Positions 1-11,705 of a DNA stretch of 64,000 bases are shown here, in pieces. A program made the position numbers and the translations under genes. Each line of letters starts with the position of its first letter. The stretch's first letter is position 1. Origin of the DNA: Heterobilharzia americana (Eukaryota > Platyhelminthes > Trematoda > Strigeidida > Schistosomatidae); assembly GCA_944470555.2 (NCBI GenBank), contig OX104134.1:111904701-111968700 (forward strand). The letters run 5' to 3'. The notes beneath the pieces were generated by a model. The model saw only the letters and a program-made list of their open reading frames with translations, was not told the origin of the DNA and made no database searches.

Positions 1-1599
1 ACAGCCCTGCCTTACATTCCAAATGATCCGCGCTTGTAGTTCTGGATTTTCATGCGCACAACAGATAGGTCACGCATTGTCACTCTGAAAGGGGGAGTAT
101 GGAGACAACCCAGGCATTTCGGTCAATTTAACCTCAGATTAGAGCAACGCTTCCTTTGGCAATTCTTAGATTATATCCCATTCTGTACACTTATTTTTCA
201 TAGCCCTCCACGGTTTTGCGTCATTGGCTCAAATAAAAGCTCGACGATGGAACCTACCGTTAAGGGTGTTGATTTCCGGTATGAAAATTAAGGGCTTTGA
301 TGCAGCTGCCTGCAACATTTCTAACTTGGTTTCCCGGTGTGAGCAGGCGTTAATGACTTTTGCACAAAAGTGGACCCACTGAACTCCAAAGCAAACCGTT
401 ACCACTCCTCTTTAAAGAAGCAAACCACGCAGCAGGTCTAAGGGATTGTTTGCATTCGGTATTTAGAAAGTTGGCTCGATGTCAATACTTCACGGAGCCT
501 TCCATAGGTGAAGCCTTAGTGGGATTCCATGCACCACTATATGGTTTACGCTGCTAAACGGTAATTCAGAACCTTTGAAATCCCAGTGGATTGGACTGGT
601 TTGACGCTTAAGTAAACTACTGATAGCAGAAGCTGAAACATTAGGGCACTTTTAGGTTGGTTATTTGTTGTGAGCTGCATTTTTGTATGGGAATGCCCTC
701 TCCGTCACTAATCGATATGTCTTGGGGTTGATCACGACTTCCTCAGTGTAAACTTTCTACAACTGCCACTAATTTACCGGACCTGTAGGCGGAACCGATT
801 CTTAGGCGCCACATAAAATTTGTCATCGAATCCTTTTCTGGGCTTATGTAGCAGTCTGAGATGTACTTCTACAAATTCCTTACCGCTCTCCGAATCCTCT
901 TCGGGGATTTCATAACCAAATTAACTTTATGCCCGATCTTAGATTTCTCCAGCAAGAGTAAACTCCAGTCTTGGCCCACCAGGTAAAAGAGTGAAAAAGG
1001 AAAGCGACGGCTTAACAGCGTTTGACACTTTGTGATATGAACCCCCTCTCAATACCGGTACACGTCGTGAGCTGGCTACATTTAACGAGTACCTGCTCAC
1101 AAGTCTCAGTACGGAGTAATTAGCGCTTTCGTTCGGCGCAAAAATTACTTCCCTCGTACACTCTGCTTCGACCTTATGTTTACGGATTATTCATGTCCTG
1201 GTCTGAGGCACAAATGGTTACACATAGTTTCATTCCTTGTTGTAGGTGTGTCAGATCCTTGTTTAAGTGCACGATTTCTCGCTACTACTCTCCGTTTCTT
1301 CTAAATTATCTGCACACTCACCTCCACATATCACTCACATTTTATACCCATCCGACCGCTGCTAGTCTGTCTCAAAAGTAACGTAACGTAGAAGGGACAA
1401 TTTCCCAAATAATAAATGACATATTGTCATCGCGAATAATGGGAATATAGCTGCAATTTTTAACAGTAAAAGATACTAGTGAACCTACTTTTATTATCTT
1501 CACTTTGATGTGCTGCATATGCTGAAAGTGGTATTTTTCTTTGTCCCGTAACCGCGATCTAATGTTTTTGCTGGAGTTAACGACCTCTCCTCTGTGCTA
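1..1599. other. no gene recognised
   Basis: Only short unrelated open frames occur here and none has a recognisable domain. Base composition and the neighbouring repeats suggest decayed transposon sequence, but no specific family could be supported. Confidence 0.4.
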
Positions 1600-1716
1600 T
1601 TCAGGACCCGTAAAATCTCGTAGATTTTTCGACGTATATCAACGTGATTACGCCTGTAAACTGGTTTCTTTCATGTTAAATTACCAGTGTGAGAATAAAA
1701 AGTTTTATTATCATTA
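1600..1716 (+). repeat. CR1-like retrotransposon 3' tail, copy a
   Basis: The segment contains CGCCTGTAAACTGG, a block close to GTTAAATT, then GAGAATAAA and a TTATTATC-type tail. The same ordered blocks recur at 7809-7870, 9830-9905 and, inverted, 10354-10420, and the first block recurs at the end of both arms of the large inverted repeat. A repeated 3' end finishing in a short A/T microsatellite fits a CR1-type non-LTR retrotransposon. The coding part upstream is not recognisable. Confidence 0.55.
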
Positions 1717-3149
1717 TGATTATCACTTGAAGTGTCATGTCTTCTCGGTTGGTATACCCCTCTCCTGCAGCCCACTTGTCTTCATTTTGCCTTGTAGGTG
1801 CCATTTTTAACCTAAACATGAGGACAACTTCATATTCTCCTTGCCTTGAAACTGATGAAAAAGTAAACGGAAGATCTCGTTCCACTTCACCCTGCAACAT
1901 CGATAATTCTCTTACCTTCATTAACTACGGGCGACACGTGAAGAAATTACTGCTGGGTGTCATAATGGTATACTGACGAAGGGAAGCATGCTTGGTAAAC
2001 TTTCCACACATCGAAACCTGTATTTCAATAATTACTGCCAGTCTTTATCCAATAAAATGCTCGCTCGTAGAATACTCTGCTGCCTTTATGCCAGTTTCCA
2101 GCGATTACTGTTCCACGCCAAAACACACTCTTCTACCTAGCATACCTTCAGCTGAGTGCATCGAACTGTTGAGTTGACAAATTTAGTCTAGCATGATGTT
2201 GGTGTATTCCAGGGTGGCCACCTGTTTTTACCTTTGCCAAAATCTTTATTATCCAACTTTCTGGGGCACAACTTAGATGGATTTTCGTCCTACTTACAGT
2301 GATTCAAACTTAAGTAAGGCTTCACTGCATCTAGTTTGACTTCACCGAAAATGATAGTGTTTATTGAGGATTGAGCGACATACACCTGATCTCTCCTCTC
2401 AAAGTGGCCTCCTAAAACTGCCACAACCATGGCAGAGTGCCGCCTTGCTTTTTCCACTGCCCGCCTCTCGGATCGCGAAACCCATTTACTACCACGCAAA
2501 TGCCACCGTAAACCGTAGCCAAGCCTGGAAAATAATATATGCCGATCAGTGCCGCCTTCACTCAATGTGCCTGTCAACGGTAACAGCAAGCAGAACACTT
2601 ACCACTCATGCGCAACACAACAGAAAAGATGGTAGGGGAAACTGAGATGTGTACCAGCATGCCGATGAAGCTATTGCCCCCAATAGGCTCACCTCTGTCT
2701 CTTCAGTTTTCCCACACCCCTTATGTCTAACAAAACTGTCCATAAACCTGCAATCCCAAGAAAGTGAGATATAAGCTCTTCAAACTCTAGTACTCGAGAA
2801 ACAACCGGCACGGGCTCTGGTGACCGCGACCCAGCCAACTTTGGGCGTGTCAGGATCACTTATCGAAATCAATAAACACGGAATATAAATGCCTGATAAA
2901 ATCATAAAAGTGGAGTTGGATGCCTCATCTACGTATCAATTACTAATATTACAGACAACCTCTAAAACATGGAGCCAGATGGAACACCTGAAAGTGCAGG
3001 GAAACGCGCTAACAGCAGTAATCACCAACTCACCAACGGATGCAGAGATCGAACACCAAACACTTCAAGAGCAGCGAGTAGATTACCTTCAAAACAAATG
3101 AGCACGCCGCCACTCGAGATTCGTTTCTAATAGGATCCACTGTGACCTC
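1717..3149. other. no gene recognised
   Basis: Short open frames only, including a 70-residue one at 2889-3101, none with a recognisable motif. The stretch ends abruptly at the outer border of the left arm of the large inverted repeat. Confidence 0.4.
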
Positions 3150-5464
3150 AACCTACCTCGAGTGGACTGGAACGGATGCACAGGTCCCACTAACCATAAC
3201 GGACTTCCGGCAGCCGTTGACACGCACAGTTGGTTGAAATACGTGCACTCCTCCGTTAAAAACAGTGACACTTGACTTGTTACTTTGCCACAAAATCGAA
3301 CGATGATCTACACAGTTGGGAGAAAAACTTACGAACCATGGTTGTGATATGCTGCTTTGCGCTCTGCCACTTCTAGCAACTAACGAGGATGGGCACGAAG
3401 CAACATCAAAGTATCAGAATACCAATGGAGTGACCTCAAGAATGCTGGCTGAAAGCTCCTTGCGACATTCATAAGATGCCCCCATCTGGTACACTTCTTT
3501 ACTGGCATTAATCTATCAAACTCTACGACGAGTTTGCGAGATTTCCGGTTCCGCTCAGGAAACAACCGCATTCACCAAACTCGGTCTGAAGACAACTTTA
3601 TTTATTGACGGAAAAATCTTATGTAAACTGAGGGAACTGGGAAGAAAGCACTCTGTTCTGTAGGAGTTTAGCGCTGTTAATCAGACACACAAAGCATTTT
3701 TTCACTTCAAGAAAGGCTGAAAGCATAGGGCCCGTGGTAGTTTTTCAACCCTTGCAGTTCCTTGCGAAGGTGAGAAAACGCAGGCTATTTAACAGAGCAT
3801 TTTCAGCATGAAGGTATGGCTTACCATGACCCACGGGTGATTTGTAAATGGTTTCAGAATGGTACCAAAATGCCTCTTGCTCCAAGCATCAAGATAGCCA
3901 GTACAAGCAGTACTACGATAGACAGCGAAGAACTCAACGTGGATACCACTGACGGCGTCAACAAAATAATTGTTTATTGCGTGGCTTATAAGATATCATC
4001 AACAACTTGCAGAATGGCTGGCAAGGCTACGACATTTTACTGTTCAAAATATTTGTTCTTTTATTTGATACTTGGACCTGTCTTGATGAGTGGAAAACCA
4101 CTTATATTTTCCGTAAACATAGCTCAGGAACCAAGACAAGCATTATCAATTACAGACCAGTTAACATAACCCTAGTCACCTTACACATGACAAAAAAGGT
4201 GGCTGAAAACCAAATAACTGACCGCCAGCTAGAAAACGACTATGTCAACTTGTCGCAATATGGATTTCCGAAAACAAAACCGCGCAGCACGAGCCTGTCC
4301 GACCTTCTAAATGGATCATTTGAGAAGGGGAATACCAGTAGTAATACCACGTACAATGGTGCTACTGGTACCTTGACTCAAGGGAGACTAACAACAATAA
4401 CAAAAGTATACAATGCCGAAAACTAAGCGGATTAGCCAAGCTAAAATCTGATGTCTAAAAAAGAAAACTGACCAAGAATGAACAGGAAGCGGAGTGCGAT
4501 ACGATTTGCAACAGTGAACCCAGTAGCTGCTCTAATTTAACCCACGTTTCCTCATAATCTAACTGACCCCATGACGCAACACCTGTTTCTTAAGATTCTT
4601 CCCTTAAAATAATCTCTTTACTCCTGGCTGATAAATGAACTGTCTGTCGGTGGATTTTCATAGCATGCAACATGTTTTACTGCTTGCCCTTTGTTATCAG
4701 TACTTACATGTAAGTGCTCTGCACCAACAAACTGTTTCGGTAGACCCGATATGGTAATACTCAACAGGCGACACCATGATCACCCCTCCCCTGTGACAAG
4801 AAAAAGTGTGGTTACCATCTTAGAAAAAACCGTGGATTTCATCTAAATGTTTATAACCTCATCAAACGTTTGTACATAGGTTTATAGCGAGCAAATACCT
4901 GGTCCAAAATCCTCTAATCTCTCTATTTCGTAGTGATATCTTTGTCTTCAGACCAATTTTCGCCACTGTCGTGCGCACCTTTATCTTCCTCCACCTAAAC
5001 TTACCTCTAAATTTTGTAGTCAGTACGAAGAGCTCACCAGAGGTATCATGGTTGATCTACTCCTGCGTATTTTTGTGCTCCTGTTTCGAATTTCACCTGC
5101 TGCTCGCTTTTGTTAGTCACTTTTCAGGTTTACCTAACCAGTCTTGCATTCAAGTGAAAAACCTAGAAATCGCATTTGCCAGTGTGCACAATGCCATCGA
5201 AACCTTATGACGAACGCACACACCCCGAGGTCATGACTGTACTGCTTGCCTCGCCTTCAAGAACATTGGAAGACTCAAACAATAGCCGAATAATTCCTAA
5301 TTTCGAACTGAGCCCGCTTCAACACACCTACTATATGCCATGAATAACGGTACCTAATGTATAGCTTAACATTGTACATAATAGTCATTTCTCACTACCA
5401 AAATGACCAAACCTGTAAACTGGTTTGTACTCAAGTAACCTATGTTGTATGAAATATATATTAT
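3150..5464 (+). mobile_element. left arm of 2.3-kb inverted repeat; decayed CR1-like element
   Basis: This 2,315-base segment is the reverse complement of 13603-15917; each position x pairs with 19067-x with no insertion or deletion. Identity was read directly over about 3600-3830, 4430-4560 and both ends, and the encoded frames are identical. Inside, 3816-4430 encodes a broken reverse transcriptase N-terminal part: NYRPVNIT, KKVAENQITDR and SQYGFPKTK match the fingers and early palm of CR1-like enzymes, with stops before and after. The 3' end carries the CCTGTAAACTGG block and ends in ATATATATTAT, after which the two arms diverge, as at a retrotransposon 3' terminus. No intact protein can be made. 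Gene conversion, segmental duplication, trans-mobilised copying and assembly artefact are all possible origins. Confidence 0.85.
3816..4426 (+). pseudogene. CR1-like reverse transcriptase fragment (left arm)
   Basis: Two overlapping frames (3816-4169 and 4007-4426) cover one RT region, so at least one frameshift is present. The visible order is a DEWKTTYIF stretch like the 'W+.A.I.PIFKKG' lead-in of non-LTR enzymes, then IINYRPVNIT, a helix with MTKKVAENQI, and SQYGFPKTKPRS. These match the first quarter of a CR1/Jockey-type reverse transcriptase. The catalytic palm motifs (A box, FADD) are not found downstream. It is a dead fragment with an identical twin on the other strand at 14641-15251. 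Confidence 0.7.
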
Positions 5465-5473
5465 CATCATTTT

Positions 5474-5632
5474 AGGTAATGTAATTAAGAGACGTAGATT
5501 TTCTGAAAAATGTGATGTGTTAGCTCTACACATTAACAAGTAAACGTGTGATCAGACTGTTCGAAATGCACAGCGCTAATATATCACATTTTTTAGATAA
5601 TCTACGCCTTCTAATTACGCTATCCAGATTTA
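5474..5632. mobile_element. short MITE-like element with terminal inverted repeats
   Basis: The left end GGTAATGTAATTAAG plus GACGTAGATTTTCTG and the right end read on the other strand (GGATAGCGTAATTAGAAGG, then CGTAGATTATCT) form imperfect inverted repeats. Both continue into AAAATGTGAT. The central part (AAGTAAACGTGTGATCAGA, TTCGAAATGCA) matches the inner arms of the larger element at 62567-63141. This looks like an internally deleted, non-autonomous relative. It starts about 10 bases inside the inner border of the left inverted-repeat arm. Confidence 0.65.
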
Positions 5633-5699
5633 TAAAAGGGACTAACTGTCTCTTATTATAATCATTATAAGCTAGTGGTAATACTTTACTTCGACATCA

Positions 5700-6610
5700 C
5701 TGGAGCCTTCTACAGAGACCCTCAACCTGCTTACTACTAGACTAAGTTTCCTTGGAGTCTGCAATCCATTATTAGACGGGGTGAAATCACCTCCATGCAA
5801 CTGTTATCTGACGATAAAAGTTGGCTAAATTGTCTCAAAGCCTGAATCGATAACTGGTAGAGTGTTCCGGGGAAGCGTTTTAAGTCCACCCTCTTCGTAA
5901 CATATGACAGTGAACCATGTGTGTGTTTCAAGTCGGGTAAGCTATTTCTTCGTGCGGATGATCTGAAAGTAGCACACACATTCCTCAGTAGTGACTCATC
6001 CTTAACTGTTAACTGTGTGCAGGAGGAACTAATATGCTTTAGTATGTGGTGCAACACCTAGCCGCTTGAATTTAACGTAGGGAGATGCGCCCGGATTGCG
6101 TGGGTGGCCATGCGCTTAAACCAAAGTTGACGATAACCAGGAGTTCATTCCCAGAGCTGAAGTATGTACAAGGCTCAGAGATGTGATATTTTCACAAACC
6201 GCCTTCTCTGAGCGTATATCCATACAGGTGTCGAAATCACGCAAGCTGGTGGGCTTCTTGTTGTGAAACTTTTGCAGTAGTGAATTCAAAGTTATCCAGC
6301 ATAAAAAATGTCTCACACGATGGCCCAAATACAGCCCATTTATCGATGGCAGTATAAGGGTTACGAGTACACTGAAAGTTGAATGATTGCGGAGATATTT
6401 TGCAAAGTGAATACTCAACACGAACAGCGACGTAAAGTATACCACCAGGTGAAACATTCTAGGACTTCGGCCGCTGTACAAACGAAGCCTCGGACTGAAC
6501 TTGATTCTATTTTATAAACTCCTTAACAGGCTTGTTTATAGCGCATATGCAGACGCATGGTTTATGGACGAAACTGCCTGTAGGCTAAGAAACACAACCA
6601 TACCAGTAGA
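5700..6610 (+). pseudogene. CR1-like reverse transcriptase, palm to C-terminal part, decayed
   Basis: Plus-strand reading in shifting frames gives, in order, VFRGSVLSP (box GVPQGSVLSP), ADDLKVAHTF (catalytic box FADDLK), EFNVGRCARI and VSKSRKLVGFLL. These are followed by TSTLKVE, TTR.NILGLRPLYKRS and LNLILFYKLLNRLVYSAYA. This is the palm, thumb and C-terminal region of a CR1-like reverse transcriptase. Several stops and frameshifts (for example after LSPPSS and after GFLL) make it non-functional. It follows the MITE-like element by about 70 bases and is in the same orientation as the left inverted-repeat arm. Confidence 0.75.
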
Positions 6611-7808
6611 ATTTGGGCATTACTAGCTAGAACTTCTTTATGATAAAGTATGATGATACATGGAGCAGTTTACTCAGGGAAACATGTGAGTCAAACACTT
6701 CAGTTGAGTCCCAAAGACACCTCGGCTCCACACTACACAACCACGTCGTAAAAAGTGTTATCAGTGATGCTACTGAAACCCCAGACGTAACAAGGCCGTT
6801 TAACGTATAAGCAATCTCCAACCACGAAAGTGCAGAGATATCAAAGCTTCGTACAGTAGCAGTATGGAGACGCCACTAACTTACGAAGAAAATTAACCAT
6901 TGTGAAAATGAACCAAAGTACCCGAAAGTCTGGACGTTAGGCAAACAGAGGGTTCTGCCGAGAACGTCGGGGGCCCGGATAATCTAGATAACCTTCAGCG
7001 ACATCAACAGGACTCATTGAAGTGTATATGTTGCTCATTCTCAACAATACAGCACTTCTCAAGCGAACGAAACTGTGGCCCATGAAGTCTGTTGTGCAAA
7101 CCCAGTCGCCGTATGAGCATTTATACGCCCTCGGATTACTCGGAATCCTGAACGGTTAGATTGGTAGCAAACATCCGGAACAACAGTTGAATCTAAGGAT
7201 CAATCTGCTCGGGGACCCTAAGGGCGATGAATTCGTAACAGATTTCTCCATTACTTCATCTAACAGTAAGTATACCTACTTGAGAAGGCTGCATACCTTA
7301 ACGCCAATCATATGCTGGCCCCACTAACACTGGTCTTCAGTTCTTCAACCGTTTATTTCTTTGTACCACAAAGACTATTTCTGATGGCATAAATCTATAT
7401 AGCCATGAACGACAATGCTTAAAGAGTAGACATACTCGAGCACAGGTATGCACCTAGATTACTTGGTAAAGTTGGAACTCTACGATTCTGAAAATCTTTG
7501 AATTGGGTTCTTTTGGTCACTGAAGCTATAAGCATAAGAACTCATGGCGAAATAGATGCCTTTCTTGCATACTGTGAATCTATAAAGTCGAGCCAAACAT
7601 GTCAGCTGCTGGTAACCTGCAGTTCGGATATTGAGAGACCTATGAGTGAGAAATGGCTAAGAATGATTTACGCTCATAAGCACCATGCATGCATGCCTCA
7701 CAACTTGCAAACTCTTTTGACGTTATGATAGAGTTGGGTGTCCTCCCTCCCGTACCATCTAGGAGTGCTGAAATAGTGTAGATTTTTAAAACACCATCAA
7801 TTTGAATG
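6611..7808. other. no gene recognised; probable CR1-derived sequence
   Basis: The stretch lies between a CR1-like RT remnant and a CR1-like 3' tail in the same orientation, so it may be the decayed rest of the same element. The 76-residue frame at 7498-7728 has no recognised domain. Confidence 0.3.
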
Positions 7809-7880
7809 TGCCTGTAAACTGGCTTCTCTCGTGTTAAATTTGTAAACTGAAAAATAAAAAGATTTATTCATTTACTTATT
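7809..7880 (+). repeat. CR1-like retrotransposon 3' tail, copy b
   Basis: GCCTGTAAACTGGCTTCTC, then GTGTTAAATT and AAAATAAAAA, with a TTTATTCATTTATT-like tail. It matches copy a and copy c block for block. The preceding 90 bases (GTTATGATAGAGTT, GTCCTCC) also match copy c. Confidence 0.55.
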
Positions 7881-8960
7881 GCACTTTTGAAAATAATTTA
7901 TTACCCGGGTGATTGCAAAGACGCATGAAATGGTAGATTCCCGGTGGTAACTAGTTGGACAGGACTAAAGTGAGTCAGAAACAATATGAATTCATACGCT
8001 TTTAACCGACAAAAGATTGCTGATCAGAATGTAGCTCAGCCTTAGTTCCCCAACTCTGGAGCATTATAGATTGAGGGGGCTGATAACTTTAACGAACGCA
8101 TAGAACTGCTGTTCTGTTCCAATTCAATCTCAATTCTGACGAAGGCGGCTTTAGTTGCCTCAAACTTCAAGCGCACTTCTCACCATTGCTCCTCTTTCTG
8201 AGTCCTACGACTACAATAGGTGATATTCGTCTTGAAATCAACCACACATCCACAAAGGTGCAAACTGCAAAAGTTACCATGGCCTACTTTAATCTGTATG
8301 CCCACCTGTACACATGAATTCCAATCTGTGACTTAGCTGGTGATGCTCCCCTAATAGAAGACTCATTAACTGCCATCACGGTAGCCAGCATCAGCCACTC
8401 CCCGGCTCCTACTCCTCGCCTAATCTAATCTTAACTAACTGCAACCAGGCTTGCTGAAGGTGACCATCACTGTAAGGTTCCCATCCATGGGTTGGGGACA
8501 TGCATAAAGAAAGAGCTGATTGCCTGAGAATGAAATTACCAATACGGCCTGAGTTAAACATGGGCTAAGCGACTACCAAACTATTCTTACTTTCGAATAT
8601 GAGACGCAATCAACGTAGGAAAGTCCACACCAAATGGCGGAAATTCATAAGGGAAAAGGTATCGGTCCCACATTTTGTAAACTTTTGGTGCGGGTTTGTG
8701 ACTATGAGCTAACAAACAAAGACTCTTCACCTTTTTCCCAGTGCTCGAAAGATCTACAGAATTATTTATACAGTTCTTATCTGGCTAGATGCAGTGAGAC
8801 GAGGTGCATGAATTTATATGACGCCAGCAATTAACCTACCACTACAGCTTACAAGCACCATAAAGGGGGACAGTGATCGGTGAATAAAGACAGCGCGGTC
8901 TTTAAGTGTATTCATATTGGTGTAGATACTGTAAGGAAAAGTGTTTATGTCTTCACCATT
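7881..8960. other. no gene recognised
   Basis: Only short frames, no domain or repeat could be named. Confidence 0.35.
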
Positions 8961-9136
8961 TTACAATGTTTAAGCGATCCGGTTCGGCTTGCCATTCACG
9001 GGTTCGCTGCCCACGCATGCACCTGGCTTCGTGCTAGACTGCATGTACGCTGGCCTGGTGGTGTCAGTCCTAGGTTGCAGCGTTGAACCAGCAGTTCTAT
9101 GCGTTCGGGAAACCGATGTATGGGATTGTTGGAGTA
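8961..9136 (+). other. GC-rich segment before 5.8S-like sequence, possibly ITS1-derived
   Basis: The stretch is clearly richer in GC than its surroundings and runs directly into a 5.8S-like sequence at the place where ITS1 lies in an rDNA unit. No specific ITS1 match was confirmed, so the assignment rests on position and composition only. Confidence 0.3.
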
Positions 9137-9196
9137 CAACTCAGCGGTGGATCATTCGGCTCGTGTGCCGATGAAGAGTGCAGCCAACTGTGTGAA
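9137..9196 (+). pseudogene. 5.8S rRNA 5' fragment
   Basis: The segment reads CAACTCAGCGGTGGATCATT, CGGCTCGTGTGCCGATGAAG and AGTGCAGCCAACTGTGTGAA. This is the strongly conserved 5' part of eukaryotic 5.8S rRNA, with a few substitutions (for example ATCATTCGG where ATCACTCGG is usual). The match stops after TGTGTGAA, where 5.8S normally continues into the section containing GAACATCGACATC. Only about 60 of about 160 bases are present, so it is a non-functional piece of rDNA. It sits near the centre (9533) of the large inverted-repeat structure. Confidence 0.8.
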
Positions 9197-9199
9197 AAG

Positions 9200-9829
9200 T
9201 GAGTGAAGACAGAAATGGAATCTGAGAAGCGTTTTTAACAGGACAACAACGGTGTTTTCCATTACATCCTGTCAGGCTCCACTGGTATTTTGGCATTGAA
9301 TATATATGCTAGTTAATCATTTGGCTCCTGATCACGTCAGTATGGAAATTTCTCATCGTATATAAGTCCTTTTTATTTTACGTTTATCGAAATCCGACGA
9401 TCCGTCTCATCTTTTTAATTCAAAGCCCAGCTGCTCACCGTAGATAGCGTATTTCCAACTTCGCGGTACGCCAACCACGATTGCTGAAACCATTGAAGTA
9501 AGTTATTATTGGTCAATAAATCTACGAATATAAGAATTGCTGTGAAAATAGACGTTTGTCTGACGAAACATTTGGTCTTGTAGATAGGTCAGTCATATCG
9601 GCTACTCACAACGCAAACACCAAATACTGCGCCGTTTGATGTGAGGAAAGAATTGTGAGCAGAAATGACCTAAACTCAGAACGATGTGTATGTGCCGTAA
9701 GTGATATTTTCCTGCTATTTTCATAACATTTAGACACTTGGTATCATGATAGAGTTTAATGTCCTCCATCTGTACCGTTCAAAACTGCTAAGACCTTTTA
9801 TGTTTCTCTGCAATTATCAATTTGATGAG
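9200..9829. other. no gene recognised
   Basis: No open frame with a domain. The last 90 bases match the segment upstream of tail copy b, so they are probably 3' untranslated sequence of a CR1-like element. Confidence 0.35.
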
Positions 9830-9905
9830 ACCTATAGGCCGGCTTCTCTCACGTTAAATTCATAACCTGAGAATAAAGATAGTTATTTATTATTTATTTG
9901 TTATT
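9830..9905 (+). repeat. CR1-like retrotransposon 3' tail, copy c
   Basis: GGCCGGCTTCTCTCACGTTA, then CATAACCTGAGAATAAAG, and a TTATTTATTATTT tail. It has the same block order as copies a and b. Confidence 0.55.
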
Positions 9906-10353
9906 ATTCCTAAATCTCGACTTAAGCTTACTTTTAAATAAGACGGCGCAAAGCTCAGCACTCTAAGTTGACTGCTGCAATGATGGAGAGGAAACACTTG
10001 ACCATCTTCAGTGCTCTACGTGACAGAAGCCCTGTTGTGTTATTTACTTCAGTTCCTCAGTTCCCCACGCCTCCCATTGAAGTTGAAAAGATCAGGTCGG
10101 TCAGTAGCATAACAGTAAAGAAATAGGCGACGCCAGGTCCATGACGGCAGAAGTCCAGAGTACAGAAGAGGATTTCTACCCATTAGCATGTCTTCTTGGG
10201 GAACATAACAAATTAGCTGCAAACCGTGTGGAAAAAGTGAAAACTTTAGCAGGTTACCTGGAGACAGACAATAAAGAGATTGGCACCGTCTCAAGGGACT
10301 GGAGTATGCATTATACCAGATACTGCACCACTTATGGCCTTGAGGGAAGGGTA

Positions 10354-10420
10354 TCATAATAATAATAATAATAATTTACCTTGCAAATGAAACCGCAAAC
10401 CGGCTTACAGGCGTGATTAT
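10354..10420 (-). repeat. CR1-like retrotransposon 3' tail, copy d, with (ATT)n tail
   Basis: On the minus strand the segment reads CACGCCTGTAAGCCGGTTTG followed by an ATT repeat. It is the same 3' terminus as copies a to c but inverted, so copies c and d lie tail to tail about 450 bases apart. Confidence 0.55.
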
Positions 10421-11700
10421 ATACTTTACGCATGTTTTACAATTTTGGCTGGTAAAGTTTTGCTACCCAAAGATAATCGGTAGGTTTGTATAAGTAAAAT
10501 TAATGTACAGAACCAATAGGAAAATAAATATCCTTAGGCTTTTTATACATAACAGCCTTTCACGAGGATGAACGTCTACTCCATTTCCCCAAAAAGAAAA
10601 TTTACACATGTCCTGTAGGAAATAATTCCTTTTGGAGACAGATAGATGATAAAGATGCGCACCATATAACCCGTCAAAGATTGTCAGGATAACTGTATGT
10701 CATAGGATCAAAATATGAGATGTCTGTCTCACAGCAATGGTCTGGTCAGATTTTGTAGTAAGAAATCATGAAATCGTACCTCTGAAACAACGAGCGGATA
10801 TGAGTGCGAACCGGTATAGCGCGCTACTCACGTTATAAGGAGGACGTGGTCGCACGTAGCACTTAGAACTCTATATCAGTACAAAAACTGCAGAACTTGT
10901 GAAATATAAGTATTTTTTCGAATGAGCAGCTTAAAAGCAACTTAACAATAACAGTTTGACAGCATCGAAAGTTTGCCGTGTACGCAGCCACTGGTAAGCG
11001 TAACATAGTGGTATTTAGGATGAAATATTTTCTTCCATACTTGTTGACCTGGCGCTAGGTGAAGATAAATGTAGTTTCCTGGCTGTGGTTCAAATAGGTG
11101 GGATATCCTTTTCGCCATGCTTGGTTCCAGATCCAGTGTCCGCAGAAGGGGAAACGAAAGACTGGAGAACACGGAAGGAGGGGCCTGAAAAATTTGGTAA
11201 ACGTATTTTATGAAAACCATGAAGATCACAGTCAATAGTGTATTCCATAAAGATCGACGATCATGACAGGTATGTAGTGCACCTTCCTGGCACTAAATAT
11301 AACTAGGGCTAAAATAAACAGTTTAAATTAAGCTAACTAAATAAATCTCTAGCTTGCCTCCGGATGCTCAGGGTGTTTTATTTTTGTTTTAACGAGCATG
11401 CATCCGAGCAGGCTTGGACGCCATTTTGCGCTCCATTGTGCTGGTTGCCACGCACGTACTCCAAGTCCCTAGTTCAGCCTTACAAGCCAGATAAGCTGAC
11501 TAAAATTCTCTTCCATTCATTATTATTGCACTTACTTTAATTAAATACACAGCTCCTTCAACTACACTGCGTATCAGTTCCTTTGATTTGTGTTTTGTTA
11601 TCAGTACTTACACGTTAGGTAAAGTACCGGTTAAGCAGGGCCGATCAACGTTATGGAATTGTAACGCACACCCCTACAAGTTCGTAGGTCACGCCATTTT
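10421..11700. other. no gene recognised
   Basis: Short frames only. Around 11593 a TTGTTATCAGTACTTACA block matches 4690 in the left inverted-repeat arm, so some sequence derives from the same CR1-like family. Confidence 0.3.
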
Positions 11701-11705
11701 ATGAT

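Noticed and set aside
4971..5210. 79-residue frame duplicated at 13857-14096
   Set aside because: Its conservation only reflects the identity of the inverted-repeat arms; no domain is visible.
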